DNA of 64,000 nucleotides, taken from Plantago major (taxonomy: Eukaryota > Streptophyta > Magnoliopsida > Lamiales > Plantaginaceae). Location: NCBI GenBank assembly GCA_026545765.1, contig CM048840.1, positions 53,568,580 to 53,632,579 of the forward strand, written 5' to 3'. Positions 45,551-56,068 of the stretch are shown here, piece by piece (the stretch's first letter is position 1; every line of letters begins with the position of its first letter). The notes below the pieces were generated by a model. That model searched no databases, was not told the origin of the DNA, and worked only from the letters and a program-made list of their open reading frames with translations. The position numbers and the translations under genes are program-made.

Positions 45551-46939
45551 AACTCCCCAAACTGGACCCTTGCTTGTCCTCAAGCAACAGACTCTCTTAA
45601 AAACCTAGAAAAAAACAAAAAATACATATACACAAAATAAAGTCTAGCTCCCAAGCTACCGAGTCCACGATTGCAAGTAACAAGCCCAAGAAATGCAGAA
45701 GCTTTGACATCACACTGACATTCACAGAATAACATGCACAAGTTCAAAAAGTTCGTTTCCGAAGTAAATAGAACTTAAGTCTAAAACAGCAGTCCCTCAC
45801 AAGTGGATCCTATGCATCTATTCTCTCACACTCCTGAAAGTGTCCAGTAGGGGCAATCACTCAAGAATATAAAGAGGTAAGGAAGGTGACTTGCATCACA
45901 AAGATGCCTCAAATACGTCATCCAATGTACTCAATCAGTTAAGTCGGAAGGGACTTTTTTCTAGCTCTATAACAATCAGCAGTAGACTCATAAAAGGCAA
46001 TCGTTCTCTCTTTTTTCAATATATATTTTTTCATGTTTTTGCATACTCTTTTTTGCAATCTTATATATGACCCATATGCTTGTATATTTATTTTTTCTGT
46101 CTCAATTTTTTGGTATTGTTTGTTTTACCGAAAGTCCACACTTTTGTACGTGCTGGTTTGGTGTACACGCCATCAACCCTCACGGACATATAGCTTTGAA
46201 GGGCCACACCGGTATATAGGTAGTATCTGAAACGTGCCCAACACGAGTAACGGTGGTAACTAGTACCATAGATCCACTCCGAGACTTATTTTTTATTTTT
46301 TATTTATTTTTGAGAGAACGAAAAGTCTGAACACTGTCTTTATCAATAGAAGTCGGGCACATAAACTTCCTCCCCAAACCTGGACTTGGAACAGGTTTGG
46401 CACAAGCAAATAAGAATGTAAAACATGCCGTTCGGCATACTTAACTTACACAGAGTACACATGAGAATGATGAGGCGCAAACAAGGGAGTTTGCACTTCC
46501 CGAATTAAAGCACACAGGCGCTGGTACAATATTTTTCATTGGCTAAGGTCTACTCACAAGATTTTTGGACTACAGAATTAGAAAAAACTTTCTATTTACA
46601 ACAGAAACGAACTTAGCAAACTTAAACATGCAAACTGCTAATAGTCAAGGATCAATCAAAGCAAAAGCATTAAACAGGTTAAGTACATGCAATAGACGCT
46701 CGACTTGGGAGTCAGACTTAGACTCAACAGACAAAATAAGAAATACAAAAAGAAACACATAAAGAAAACAAGCAAGCAAGAAGCCTAAAGCATATCAAAA
46801 CTCGAAACACCCCTCCCCAAACCTGAACTCGTGCTCGCCCGCGAGCAAACCAGGGAAAAGAGAAAAAGTAGAGAGTTGAGAAGACAGAGGCTTCCCTGAT
46901 TAAAGGTTTCCAAGATGCAGAGAAGTACTTCCCGAAAAG
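45551..46939 (-). other. 3' non-coding region of element A
   Basis: No coding frame. Blocks 45640-45960, 46080-46290 and 46421-46550 match element B at 52865-53190, 53280-53470 and 53595-53730; the middle one also matches E at 60125-60335 (GCCATCAACCCTCACGG is identical in all three). Confidence 0.8.
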
Positions 46940-47783
46940 CTAGTGCGGAGTAGTGGACTGGGCATCGTCATCCATCTCCATTGCCCGGACATTTCTCTTT
47001 CGCTTTGCTTCGCGTGATCTGATCGCATCCACAACACGCATTTGGTACAATGACTTCCCAGTTAACATCGTGTGTGGGTGATCTATTGCAAGTACTGCAA
47101 TTGCAGCTCGTTGGCAGAGGGAGGTGATGAGAAAAGGGTAGACTAGCTGTCCCCAGGGGCGAGCATGCGAGTGCTCGAATTGTGCGACGATTACATTCCC
47201 GAGATCGATATGTCGTCCCGCCATGATGGCACTTAGAGTTAGGCAATAGACTGTTCTGAAGAAGGTAACATGTCCCCCCCGGGCAGAAGGAATGGGAGAG
47301 CCAATTGTAGAAGATGTGGAGGTGCTTGTCTGCAATTCTGGGTGTGACTCTCTGCTGCTCGTCGGTGTTAGGAACTATGAAGAATCTGTTGATGGCACGT
47401 GGTGAGAACTCGACGTAGCCCCCGAGAATGGGCAACCAAGGAGTAAGATACCTTTTCTCGATCTTCCTATCGTCATAGTTAGCATAGAACTCTAAGACAA
47501 GCTCCCGATCGAAGAATCCGGGGTTGTCTGCTAATTTGAGCCATCCTCTAGTTTCGAGCATGTTCTTCAAAGGGGATATATACTCCAAGTATTCCGCTGC
47601 GTCAGCACCCTACCTCAAATCCACGCCTTTGTCCAGGAGGAAACCCCTATGAGCATTCTTCTGCTTGTATGTCAAGCTTCTCACAGTAACAAGGTGAGGG
47701 CCAAATTCTGCTGGGGGTGGGGGGTCCACCCGTTCCCATGCCTTATTCCTTGATGGTTCTCCTATTGCTTCTTGAGAAGGCAT
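46940..47783 (-). pseudogene. third ORF of element A (putative plant transposon protein domain)
   Basis: Starts MPSQEAIGEPSRNKAWERV. It includes KNMLETRGWLKLADNPG, DRELVLEFYANYDD, LTPWLPILGGYVEFSPRAI and NRFF, the hallmark of the 'putative plant transposon protein' domain. After a frameshift in the C-run near 47271-47285 it continues GGHVTFFRTVYCLTLSAIM, RPWGQLVYPFLITSL and a basic, acidic tail ending DDDAQSTTPH. About 280 codons in all; one in-frame TAG near 47607. No signal peptide or membrane helix is visible. Function unknown; it is present in many large plant LTR elements. A similar block is on the plus strand at 63763. Confidence 0.75.
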
Positions 47784-48019
47784 GAGTAACTGAAATAGAC
47801 AACCACAGAGGAGATGCAGCGGGGAGTATGAATATTAGTTGACGATGGTGAAGGTAGCAAAAATCTCAACGCTTTGTGGAAGAATGAAGGAGAACGGTGG
47901 GATTGGGGTGGGGTTATGTAGAAAGGAAGAGGGAAGTCGAATGGGAAAAGGAGTAGGGAGACGGAAGAAACCAATTGGCGTCGCCAGTTTGTAATCTGGC
48001 GTACGCCAGTTAGTTTACT
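47784..48019 (-). promoter_or_regulatory. putative internal promoter and leader for the third ORF of A
   Basis: On the minus strand two palindromes, the perfect 14-mer CTGGCGTACGCCAG (47996-48009) and CTGGCGACGCCAA (47975-47987), are followed by a C/T-rich leader (TTTCTTCCGTCTCCCTACTC) and then the ATG at 47783. The LTR of A has the same palindrome type followed by a T/C-rich leader. Promoter activity is inferred. Confidence 0.5.
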
Positions 48020-48127
48020 TCCTCTGATTTTTTTAATTATTATTATTTATTTATTTTTTATTTATTTATTTTATTAATATAGAAGGAAGTAAATATGAAT
48101 GCAATGCAAGCTATCTAAAAAGCAAGT

Positions 48128-48180
48128 AAAACCCAGGTTGCCTCCTGGGAAGCGCTTGTTTTAAGTCTGTAGCTTGACTT
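48128..48180 (-). other. conserved block after the gag-protease ORF
   Basis: The minus strand reads AAAACAAGCGCTTCCCAGG followed by AGGCAACC. Element E has AAAACAAGCGCTTCTTGCG then AGGCAACC at 62290-62325. I recall similar text just downstream of coding regions in other plant gypsy elements. The role is unknown. Confidence 0.6.
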
Positions 48181-48202
48181 TTGCACTCTAGTTGACACGA
48201 TG

Positions 48203-49051
48203 TTATGTACTAAACTTCCCCTTGCTTGCACTCCTTTTGCTCTGCTCCTGAGAGATTACATAGAGGGGTCCCACAAAACCTGCAGAATACTCCTTCCGAA
48301 TAAAATCCTTAGGGAGGTAGTCTAATGCCTTCACTATTCCCACTCGACCATTCACCTCATAAGTCGATGTGCGCCTAAACACACTTATGTCCATTTTAGA
48401 GGCGAGTAGAAATGGCCACCCAAGTAAGACTGTATCGGGTGCCTCCTTCTGTTCTTCCCGAACGTCTTTCAAGACAACAAAATCAGTGAGGATCGTCTCA
48501 CCATTCAGTTTGACTGGAACATCCCTTGCGAGTCTAACAAGTCTCCTATGCGACCCATCCACCATCAATAGACGAGCTTTCATCTCCTCCAGTCTCGTGA
48601 ACTTACATCCTCTGAAGAGGCTGTGCAGGATAGTGCTAACGGTAGCTCCGGTATCCAAGGTTGCTATGACCTTAGATGTGCCCATCCCTACTATAATATT
48701 AAAGCTCTTCTTACCTAGGGGATACTCTGCTCCATTCTCCGTGTTCTCTTCTTCCTTGGCCGGAATGCGACTTGCTTCTACATCAGGAGTGCTCACCATA
48801 TTCGCAGAATCCTCGTCTGTTGTAGAAATCAGATCCTGATCCACAATACCTGTATCTCCCTCTTGTTCAGGAGTCAATTCGTCATCTGGATTACAGGGGG
48901 TCATCACCTCTTCCACTGTTGCTTCTCTAGCAATCGGAACATATAATGCACACCTACAAGTTGCACAGATCTGTTTTGAAACCTCAACACGTGTTTCATC
49001 TCCCAAAACAGTCACCTCAACTGGAGTTTCCGTTATAACCTTGATCGCCAT
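48203..49051 (-). pseudogene. gypsy aspartic protease of element A
   Basis: 282 codons open, in frame with gag. The catalytic motif is in SKVIATLDTGATVSTIL; LVRLARDVPVKLNGE, TDFVVLKDV and VLLGWPFLLASKMDI follow. The N-terminal 100 residues are acidic linker. It ends normally at 48203, with no polymerase after it, and only 420 bases lie before the third-ORF start. Confidence 0.87.
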
Positions 49052-49462
49052 CGCCCTATTAGGGGCACCAGGGAATTTTCCTTTCTCCCTCTCTTAGTTC
49101 TTCTCAAGTAGCTGCTGAAGAACGCCGTGGATTTTTTCGTTGTCCTTCTCCAGCTTCCCAATACGGAAGTCTGTGGACTGGCGGTATACCTTGGTTTCGC
49201 ACATGAAGTCTCGCGACTCGTTCATGAAGCTCCTAAAATCATCAGCTAATCCAGAGCTACCTGCTGGTTAGACCTCGTGGACTCTTGGGGTTGGGTTCTC
49301 GCAGTTATCATTGGCATAGCTCAACAGGGATCTATCACCCTATCGGTTAAACTGATTGGTGGGAGGTTTCTGGTACCCTCATTGTTGTGCATTGAAGTTG
49401 TTCCTCTTCTGCCAGTAAACCGGTTTCCCATCCGGTCCCTACTGGACCCAGTATACCTCCTC

Positions 49463-50347
49463 CTATGGTGCTTCTGCTTCGGGCTGCTTCCTTTCTATGG
49501 CTAGATCAGACCTGCACATATTAGCTCCGTGTCCAGGGTTCTTGCAGACTCCACATACCTCAGTAGATAAGCCGGGGCTACTGTTAAGGGAATGTGCCTT
49601 AAGTTTCTTGATTTCACTGGTAAGCGCTGCAATCTCTGCACTCGATCCCTGTCCTTCGTCATAAGTGGTGTTGGCTTCACCTCTTTGCCTCCTGGCATTT
49701 CTCCTGGGGTTCCTATGCTGGTTATTCTGTGCCAGCTGAGCGAACTTGTGCTTAAGAGCATTGGCAGTTAGCTCCATCATGCTACCCCCACAAGACACAT
49801 CTATCAAAGCTTGTTGGTACTCATTTAATCTGTCATAGAAATACTGATTTAAATCAGCCTGTGAAAATCTGTGATGAGGACACTGAGAGAGAAGACCCTT
49901 GAACCTATCCCACGCCTCATATAGAGACTCATCATACATCTGGGTAAAAGTGCTGATCTGTTGCCTAATCGCAGAAGTTTTAGACTGGGGGTAATGCTTT
50001 TGCATGAATGCACAGTATACCTGTGGCCATGTGGTTAGGCTTCCCTCATCCAAACAATTCATCCACGTCCGTGCCTTATCATTCAAGCATAAGGGAAAAA
50101 CCTTCATCCTTAGATCATTGTCAGTTACACCTTCGCCCTTAGCTAGGTTCCCAATGAATAGCTCCAGCTCTAACAAAAATCCCATGACGTCCTCATTCTT
50201 CTGCCCATAGAACTTCGGAAGTAGGGCCATGAGATGGCCCTTAATATCAAATCTCCTCACATTTTCCGGGACGACAATGCTAGGGCGGTGGTTTCCCAGA
50301 GGTGGTGCGAAGATAACAGCCATGGAAGGCGGTGGTTCGTTAGCCAT
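49463..50347 (-). pseudogene. gypsy gag of element A
   Basis: 294 codons open from MANEPPPSMAVIF. Retrotrans_gag motifs: ALLPKFYGQKNEDVMGFL, KVFPLCLNDKARTWM, FMQKHYPQSKTSAIRQQI, WDRFKGLLSQCPHHRF and FYDRLNEYQQALIDVSCGG. It then has a basic region and a zinc knuckle CGVCKNPGHGANMC (C-X2-C-X4-H-X4-C) that would bind RNA. The same frame continues to the protease through six stops (TAG, TAG, TGA, TAG, TAA and TAA) between 49462 and 49052, so gag and protease were one ORF. Confidence 0.9.
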
Positions 50348-50566
50348 TTCGATATGCTACTGTCTCTCTGATCCTTCCCTGCCTGCTGCAATACCTATCA
50401 ATATCGTCAATAAACGGTATAATGGGTGAATTAAGACCTCTTCTTCCGCTCATGCACTACCTGAAAGGGAATGCGTTAGGCGTAGAGAACAGGAAAACAG
50501 TGAATTAATAATACATAAAGTAAAAATATTGTCACAATAATTCGTAAACTTAACAAAGGAGTTAAG

Positions 50567-50584
50567 TCCCCGGCAGTGGTGCCA
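50567..50584 (-). other. primer-binding site of element A (tRNA-Asp type, diverged)
   Basis: The minus strand reads TGGCACCACTGCCGGGGA, differing at a few bases from the site in B; six bases separate it from the LTR. Confidence 0.8.
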
Positions 50585-50590
50585 AAAACT

Positions 50591-52085
50591 TGATGTGTCA
50601 AATCAAAGTTCTAAATTTGTTTTAAGCCAAGAGTTAATCCTCAACACTACGAAAACCTGTAGTGTAGTGGAGTTAACCCCGAAGTCGGTCTCGAAGGACT
50701 TAACTAGGCTGAGTGTTGTTTACGAATAAAAGCAACAATATGAAAAGCAGTAAAAGTTGGTTTGCCTCGGTGGCGAGATAATAGACTAAAGCGAATAACT
50801 ACTTGCAACTACTAGAAACTGATTTGATAGTAGCGAGATTGAAATATGAATGGGAAAATTATGGAGTGGTAATGTCAACAAGCTAGCTAGTAGGATACAT
50901 GTGATTCACGGGATTGATTACGCAAGTTATCACAGACTTGAGTTAAAAAACGAATAGCACTAGTGGAGGCATCAATTCCACTAAGCTACAATCAATCTAG
51001 CTAATCCTACCATTACTGTTTGCAACTAACTGTTAGATTGAAGCAAGACGGAAAACATTTGGGTGTATTGATTAAATGCTTAATCTAATAGTGATATTGA
51101 CGGATTGCGCATCAAACATAATAGCAAGATATGCGATTAATCTAAAAATCACAAGTAATCGAATCCCGATGCACTTCGAATCAAATAAACCCTAGCTAGC
51201 AAGCATTGAATCAGTCACCACCCCATAATAGGGGTGTTTAGCTACTCATGATAAGTGAAAGCACAATCACACTAGCAATAAACATAATCTCAAGCACAAA
51301 ACAAAGATTCGAGAGAATTGATACAATTTTACCCTTCGTTGTCACAAACTCTAGGTAGAAATTGAAGAACGAAAACGAATCGATGCAAAAGCTGTGTAGA
51401 TAATCTCCCAATCAACGTCAATCTTCGAATTACAAGGGAAAACGGTTCAATTACCTCGAAATAAGGTAATTGCCTTGAAAACTAGGTCTAGCTCTAGTGC
51501 AAAGTATTGTTCTTCACAATCGAATGAATATGAAAAGTGATTATGTCTTGTTCTAAGTAATAGAAAGGAGAAAAACTAGGTTTTGGCGAATTAGGAAACA
51601 AATTGCGTAAAGAACGGAAAAAAAAAGAAAACTGGCATCGCCAGTAGGAAAACTGGCATCACCAATTTCCAACTGGCGTCGCCAGTAAGAAGAACTGGCG
51701 TCACCAGTCTCCAAGCTGGCATCACCAGTTTCTTTCTGCGTGAAACAGAAAGTTGCTGGCGTACGCTAGTTTGGTAACTGGCGTCGCCAGCTTCTTCTGG
51801 ATTGACTGTTTTGCCCTTCGACGCCTTTTTTACTCCAATTCTCGATAATTTGGCCTTCCCGCTCCACTTCTAGCATCCATACGAGGCATTGGAACACCAA
51901 ATCTTGTAGATGAATATAAAATACACCATTTTGTCTTCCATTAGCGTGGTTTAGCCAAATATCTAGAAAACACACAAAGAACAAAACAAGTAAAAATACT
52001 CTAGGAAAACTAAATAAAACTATACCAAGGATGACAAAAAGACGGTAAAAAAGACCAAATGAGACGGTATAAAATCAACTCATCA
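50591..52085 (-). repeat. 5' LTR of element A
   Basis: 1495 bp. It has a palindrome array at about 51629-51800 (CTGGCGTCGCCAG and variants, six or more), then on the minus strand a pyrimidine-rich leader (TTTTCTTTTTTTTTCC). The motif TTTAGCTACTCATGATAAG is at about 51238. Confidence 0.92.
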
Positions 52086-52390
52086 GTAGAAGCAAAGATC
52101 AAAGACTTCAAGGCATTGAATATGATAAACGTAGTTATGTTGATAATCGCATGCAAGATCATACAATTCGATAAGCAATGACAAACACGAATTGAGATAA
52201 ACAATAGAGAATTATCAGATATTACCAGGAATTCGATATCGATGATTGAACAAGGTGAAAACCAAGCTCCAAGAATGTAATAATGTCAAAGTATAAGTAT
52301 TGGAGCTTTTCTAAGAACTAGGTTAAAAGAGAGTCTGTCAGAAAGAATCCAAATTCTAAACTAAAAAGGAAAAAACGAATTCTGAATCTG

Positions 52391-52612
52391 CACGTCTCGC
52401 CGTGGCGGGTGATTTGCCTCGCCGCGGCGAGTCTTCTGTTATCGAATATATATCCCATTCGCTTATTCTCGCCTCGGCGAGCTTCGATCTTGACCCCAAA
52501 GGCAGCCTCGTAAAATCTCACCGCGGAGGGCGAAATGCCTCGCCGCGACGAGCTCATCTTGCAGAATTCTTTGTTGCCTCGTAAAATCTCACCGCAGCGA
52601 GCCTAGGCGACT
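52391..52612. repeat. GC-rich palindrome array in the 3' LTR of B
   Basis: Repeated CTCGCC.CGGCGAG units; the 14-mer CTCGCCGCGGCGAG at 52418-52431 is a perfect palindrome, and others (CTCGCCTCGGCGAG, CTCGCCGCGACGAG) are near-perfect. They stand out in an AT-rich LTR. Confidence 0.8.
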
Positions 52613-52766
52613 TTGTTTTCTCCATTTGAGCTCAAAAACCTGAATTCCTACAAACAAAACCAAACACCAAAGCATAAAATTGTACAAAAACCACTATAAA
52701 CTAAGAACAAAGACTAACAAAGACCGCTAAAGGGACTAAATGAGACTCTAAATTATCGTCTCATCA

Positions 52767-54158
52767 AACTCCCCAAACTCTTCAAACCGAACCTTTGCTC
52801 GTCCTCGAGCAAACACACAAACTAAAGACAAACTAGACTCTAGAAAAAGACAAACAAGAAACACACAAACGAGTCAGACTTCCAAGTGACCGAACTCTAC
52901 CATTGCAAGCATTAAGTTCACAAGATGCAAAGGATTTGCACTCAACTAACCTTGACAGAATAGTGCACAAAAAATCAAGCAAGACAGTTTCTCAGGTAAA
53001 TAGCATTTAAGTCTAACTCTTCACTCCCTCACAAGAAATCCTACGCAAATCTCTCTCATACTCTGGAAGTTTCCAGTGGGTAATCACTCAAGAAATGGAA
53101 AGAGAAAGGGAAGGTGACTTTCGTCACAAAGGTGCCTCAAATACCTTATGTAATGTACTCAATCAGTTAAATCAGAAGGGACTTTTCCTTGCGCGCAACA
53201 GCTTGTCAGAGCATACAACCAAGCTTCCATATCACCACATTTTTGCATAATATAAATTATATGCTAATCAATTTGGCCACTATGGACTCTTTTAGTCTCA
53301 ATTTTTTGGTAGTGTCTGTTTTACCGAAGTCTGCACTTTTGTGTGTGTCAGTTTAGTATAGTGCCATCAACCCTCACGGTCATGTGGATTTTGAGGGCCA
53401 CGTCGATATATAGGTAGTATTTGAAACACGACCAACACGACTACGGTGATGACAAGCACCACAGATACACTCTGAGACGAATCAACTAATCAGGGGAAGC
53501 AGTACAGATTACAAATATAAATAAGCATATCGGCACAGCATAATTCTTCTCCCCAAACCAGTTCTTTGTAATGCATTGGCTTTGATAAAACAAATCATAA
53601 AGAGCATGCCGTTCGTCATACTTAACTTAACAGAGTACACATGAGCATGAAGAGGCACAAACAAGGGAGTTTGCACTTCCGGAAAGAATCACACAGGCGC
53701 CGGTACAATATTTTTTCAATGGCTTAAGGTTTCTCACCGCCTTTTGGACTAAAGAATTAAACAAACTTGCTATTTACAAGAGAAACAAACTTACGGGATT
53801 TTAAATCCACTACGCCACCTTAGTTAAATATCATTCAAAACGTAAGCAGCTAGCAAATTTAACAATCATAATGGAAGCTTTCATGACTTGGAAGAACGAC
53901 TCACGAAAGACTCTAGAAGGGAAATGAAGAAAAGAAAAAACGACCAGAACATACAGAAAGTAACAGATGAAAGACTCTAGAGACTCAGGTAATAGAAGAA
54001 ACGTAGACAAGGCACTAGAGAGCACATTCCCCCTCCCCAAACCTAAGCTCAAGCATGTCCTGAAGCGTAGAGAGGAAAAAAAAAGAAAAAATGGGATCGA
54101 AAGTGACTTGCCTGCAAGTGTACCTTTTAAAGTCATGTACATGACTCTTCCGCGTTGG
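52767..54158 (-). other. 3' non-coding region of element B
   Basis: No coding frame. Three blocks (52865-53190, 53280-53470 and 53595-53730) match blocks of element A in the same order. Next to the LTR, the minus strand reads GAGTTTGGGGAGTT, the polypurine tract. Confidence 0.75.
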
Positions 54159-54854
54159 CTAACAGGTACTCTGGAAGTTCTTGGTTCTTCTGGCTATTGC
54201 AACTCCTTTTCTTCCCTGCAGATAAGTGTGTATATACAGGGGTCCAGTGTGCACCTCTATGTATTTCCTTCTGTCAACCTGCGAAACAGAATGTAGTGCA
54301 GCCGAATAGGCTTTCAACTCACGTAGCTTGCCTTGCACCTCGATTGTGCAGGTCTTGGCATGAAAATTCACCACCATGAGAGTCGAGCGGATGAAGGGTC
54401 GCCCTAGAAATAGCATATCTTTTTCCATCTCTTTCCCTTTCACCCTCGGTGATTCCACTACCACAAAATCCGTCATTACCGTTGCACCGTCCAGCTTAAC
54501 CGGGACATCTTCTACGATCCCCATGCATCTACTTCGGGCTCCACCAGCAAGAGTCATAAACAATTTGCGCGGATCCAATCCCTTTAAGCCTAAGTCTTCA
54601 TAGGTGCCAAAAGTCATCAAATTGCAACTAGCACCAGTATCGACTATTCCGGTAACCTGAGCTGAACACCCAATGCCTACCAATAAATCAAAACTATCGG
54701 AGTCGCTTATACTCTTTTCCGCCTTAGGAATTACTATGGTGGGAGGGCCGGTTTCTGCAGTTATTCGTTCCGCATTCGCCTCCTCTCCTGGAATCACGGA
54801 ACTCGGTTCCTGGACTTCATCTTCCGGTTCAAGAAGAACATTCTCGGTCTGCAA
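54159..54854 (-). pseudogene. gypsy aspartic protease of element B
   Basis: 231 codons open. FDLLVGIGCSAQVTGIVDTGASCNLMTFG has the D-T-G-A active site; ARSRCMGIVEDVPVKLDG, TDFVVVE and MLFLGRPFIRS follow as in Athila-type proteases. It cuts gag. It overlaps the shifted end of gag, so it once continued in frame or by frameshift. No reverse transcriptase follows; the next stretch to 52767 is non-coding. Confidence 0.85.
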
Positions 54855-55899
54855 CTCTCAAGACTGAGACTCACTTGAACCGTCACTGGAGTTCCCACAT
54901 CAGATGCAGAGTTCTCAGCCTCATCGGTACAGGTAGCAACAACAGACTTAACCTTCCCCGGTTCTTCAAAATTTATCTCAACCGCTAGGACTCTAATGCT
55001 TTCTGGGGTTGCTGGGAATCTCCCTTTCTCCATGAACTGCAATCTCCCAACCAGATCACCCAATGTCTGTTCCAGCCTTTTTTGCGACTGCTCGATACTG
55101 TCAAACCTCTGGTCATTCTTTTCCTGAATTCTCTGCGCTTCAAGCCAGAACCTCTCAGACCTCTCCATGTAGCTTCTGATTTCCTTCTCTAGCTCAATAG
55201 TACACGCCCCTGGGGTCTCTTCTACTGCTCTGGCTGCCGATCTCCTAGCCTTATTCCTCACACCCTTAAGCTGAGATACTGCTGCTAGCCTCTCGAAAAC
55301 ACCATTTAATTCATCGGAGGACGCTTCCAAGAAGGAATTTTTGCAGGTCACATCCACCATGTTCTGACACTCCCAATCCAGGCCTTCATAAAATGTGATG
55401 CATATATTCATATCGTCGATCCGGTGGTGAGGGCATTGGGACAACAACTGCAAAAAGCAATCCCGAGCTTCATAAAAGGTCTCATCACCCATCTACTGAA
55501 ACTGCATTATCTGAGCACGAAGGTGCTGCGTTTTCTCGGGGGGATAGAATTTATTCATGAACGCCTTGTAGAGCGAATCCCAAGTCGATAGAGAACTACC
55601 AAGTTGGTTTCACAGCTAACTCCTCACTTATCTTGCATACAGATCGGAAAGACCTTCTTCCTTATCTCTCCGTCAGTAACTGTTACCCCTTCGACTGTCA
55701 ACGGAATCCCCGAAATTAGTAGTTCGAACTCCTTGATGAATCTTATCACATCTTCATCTGCCATCCCGTAGAATTTTGGAAGGTTGTGGAGGTGGTGAGC
55801 CTTGAGTTCAAAGTTCCTGGCTTCGTCAGATAGAACAATTCTTTGCCCTTAGCCTAACCTCATGGGTTGCATGTAAGCTCCATAGGTAAGCTGAGCCAT
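54839..55899 (-). pseudogene. gypsy gag of element B, decayed
   Basis: Starts MAQLTYGAYMQPMRLG at 55899 and continues through HLHNLPKFYGMADEDVIRF, KKVFPICMQDK and, after damage near 55500-55620, ARDCFLQLLSQCPHHRIDD and ITFYEGLDWECQNMVD of the Retrotrans_gag domain. A Glu/Gln-rich helix (EKNDQRFDSIEQSQKRL) follows. It forms the particle. It has a TAG near the start, stops near 55500 and 55620, and a frame change near 54850 where protease begins. Confidence 0.85.
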
Positions 55900-56046
55900 C
55901 GGAGTTTCCTTTTTGATAAACTAGTTGATAAAACTACACAACTCGAAAACCTCGAAATATTCTTAGTTTCTGTTAGTGCAGTAAACTTCAGGTTGAAAAA
56001 ATAAACAAGTAAAAATTCACAATCAAGCGCTACAGTAGGAATTGAT

Positions 56047-56064
56047 TCCCCGGCAGCGGCGCCA
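56047..56064 (-). other. primer-binding site of element B (tRNA-Asp type)
   Basis: The minus strand reads TGGCGCCGCTGCCGGGGA, matching the PBS used by many Athila/Tat gypsy elements, generally assigned to tRNA-Asp. Confidence 0.85.
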
Positions 56065-56068
56065 TATT

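Larger units (their letters stand above)
44089..52085 (-). mobile_element. gypsy element A, gag-protease plus third ORF, no polymerase
   Basis: Ends TGATGTGTC and ACTCATCA, flanked by GTAGA (44084-44088, 52086-52090), inserted in the LTR of B. LTRs are 44089-45550 and 50591-52085; PBS at 50567-50584. Minus-strand order: gag, protease, promoter-like palindromes, third ORF, conserved non-coding, polypurine tract, LTR. Reverse transcriptase, RNase H and integrase are absent. It is a defective but clearly mobile type, 7997 bp. Confidence 0.92.
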
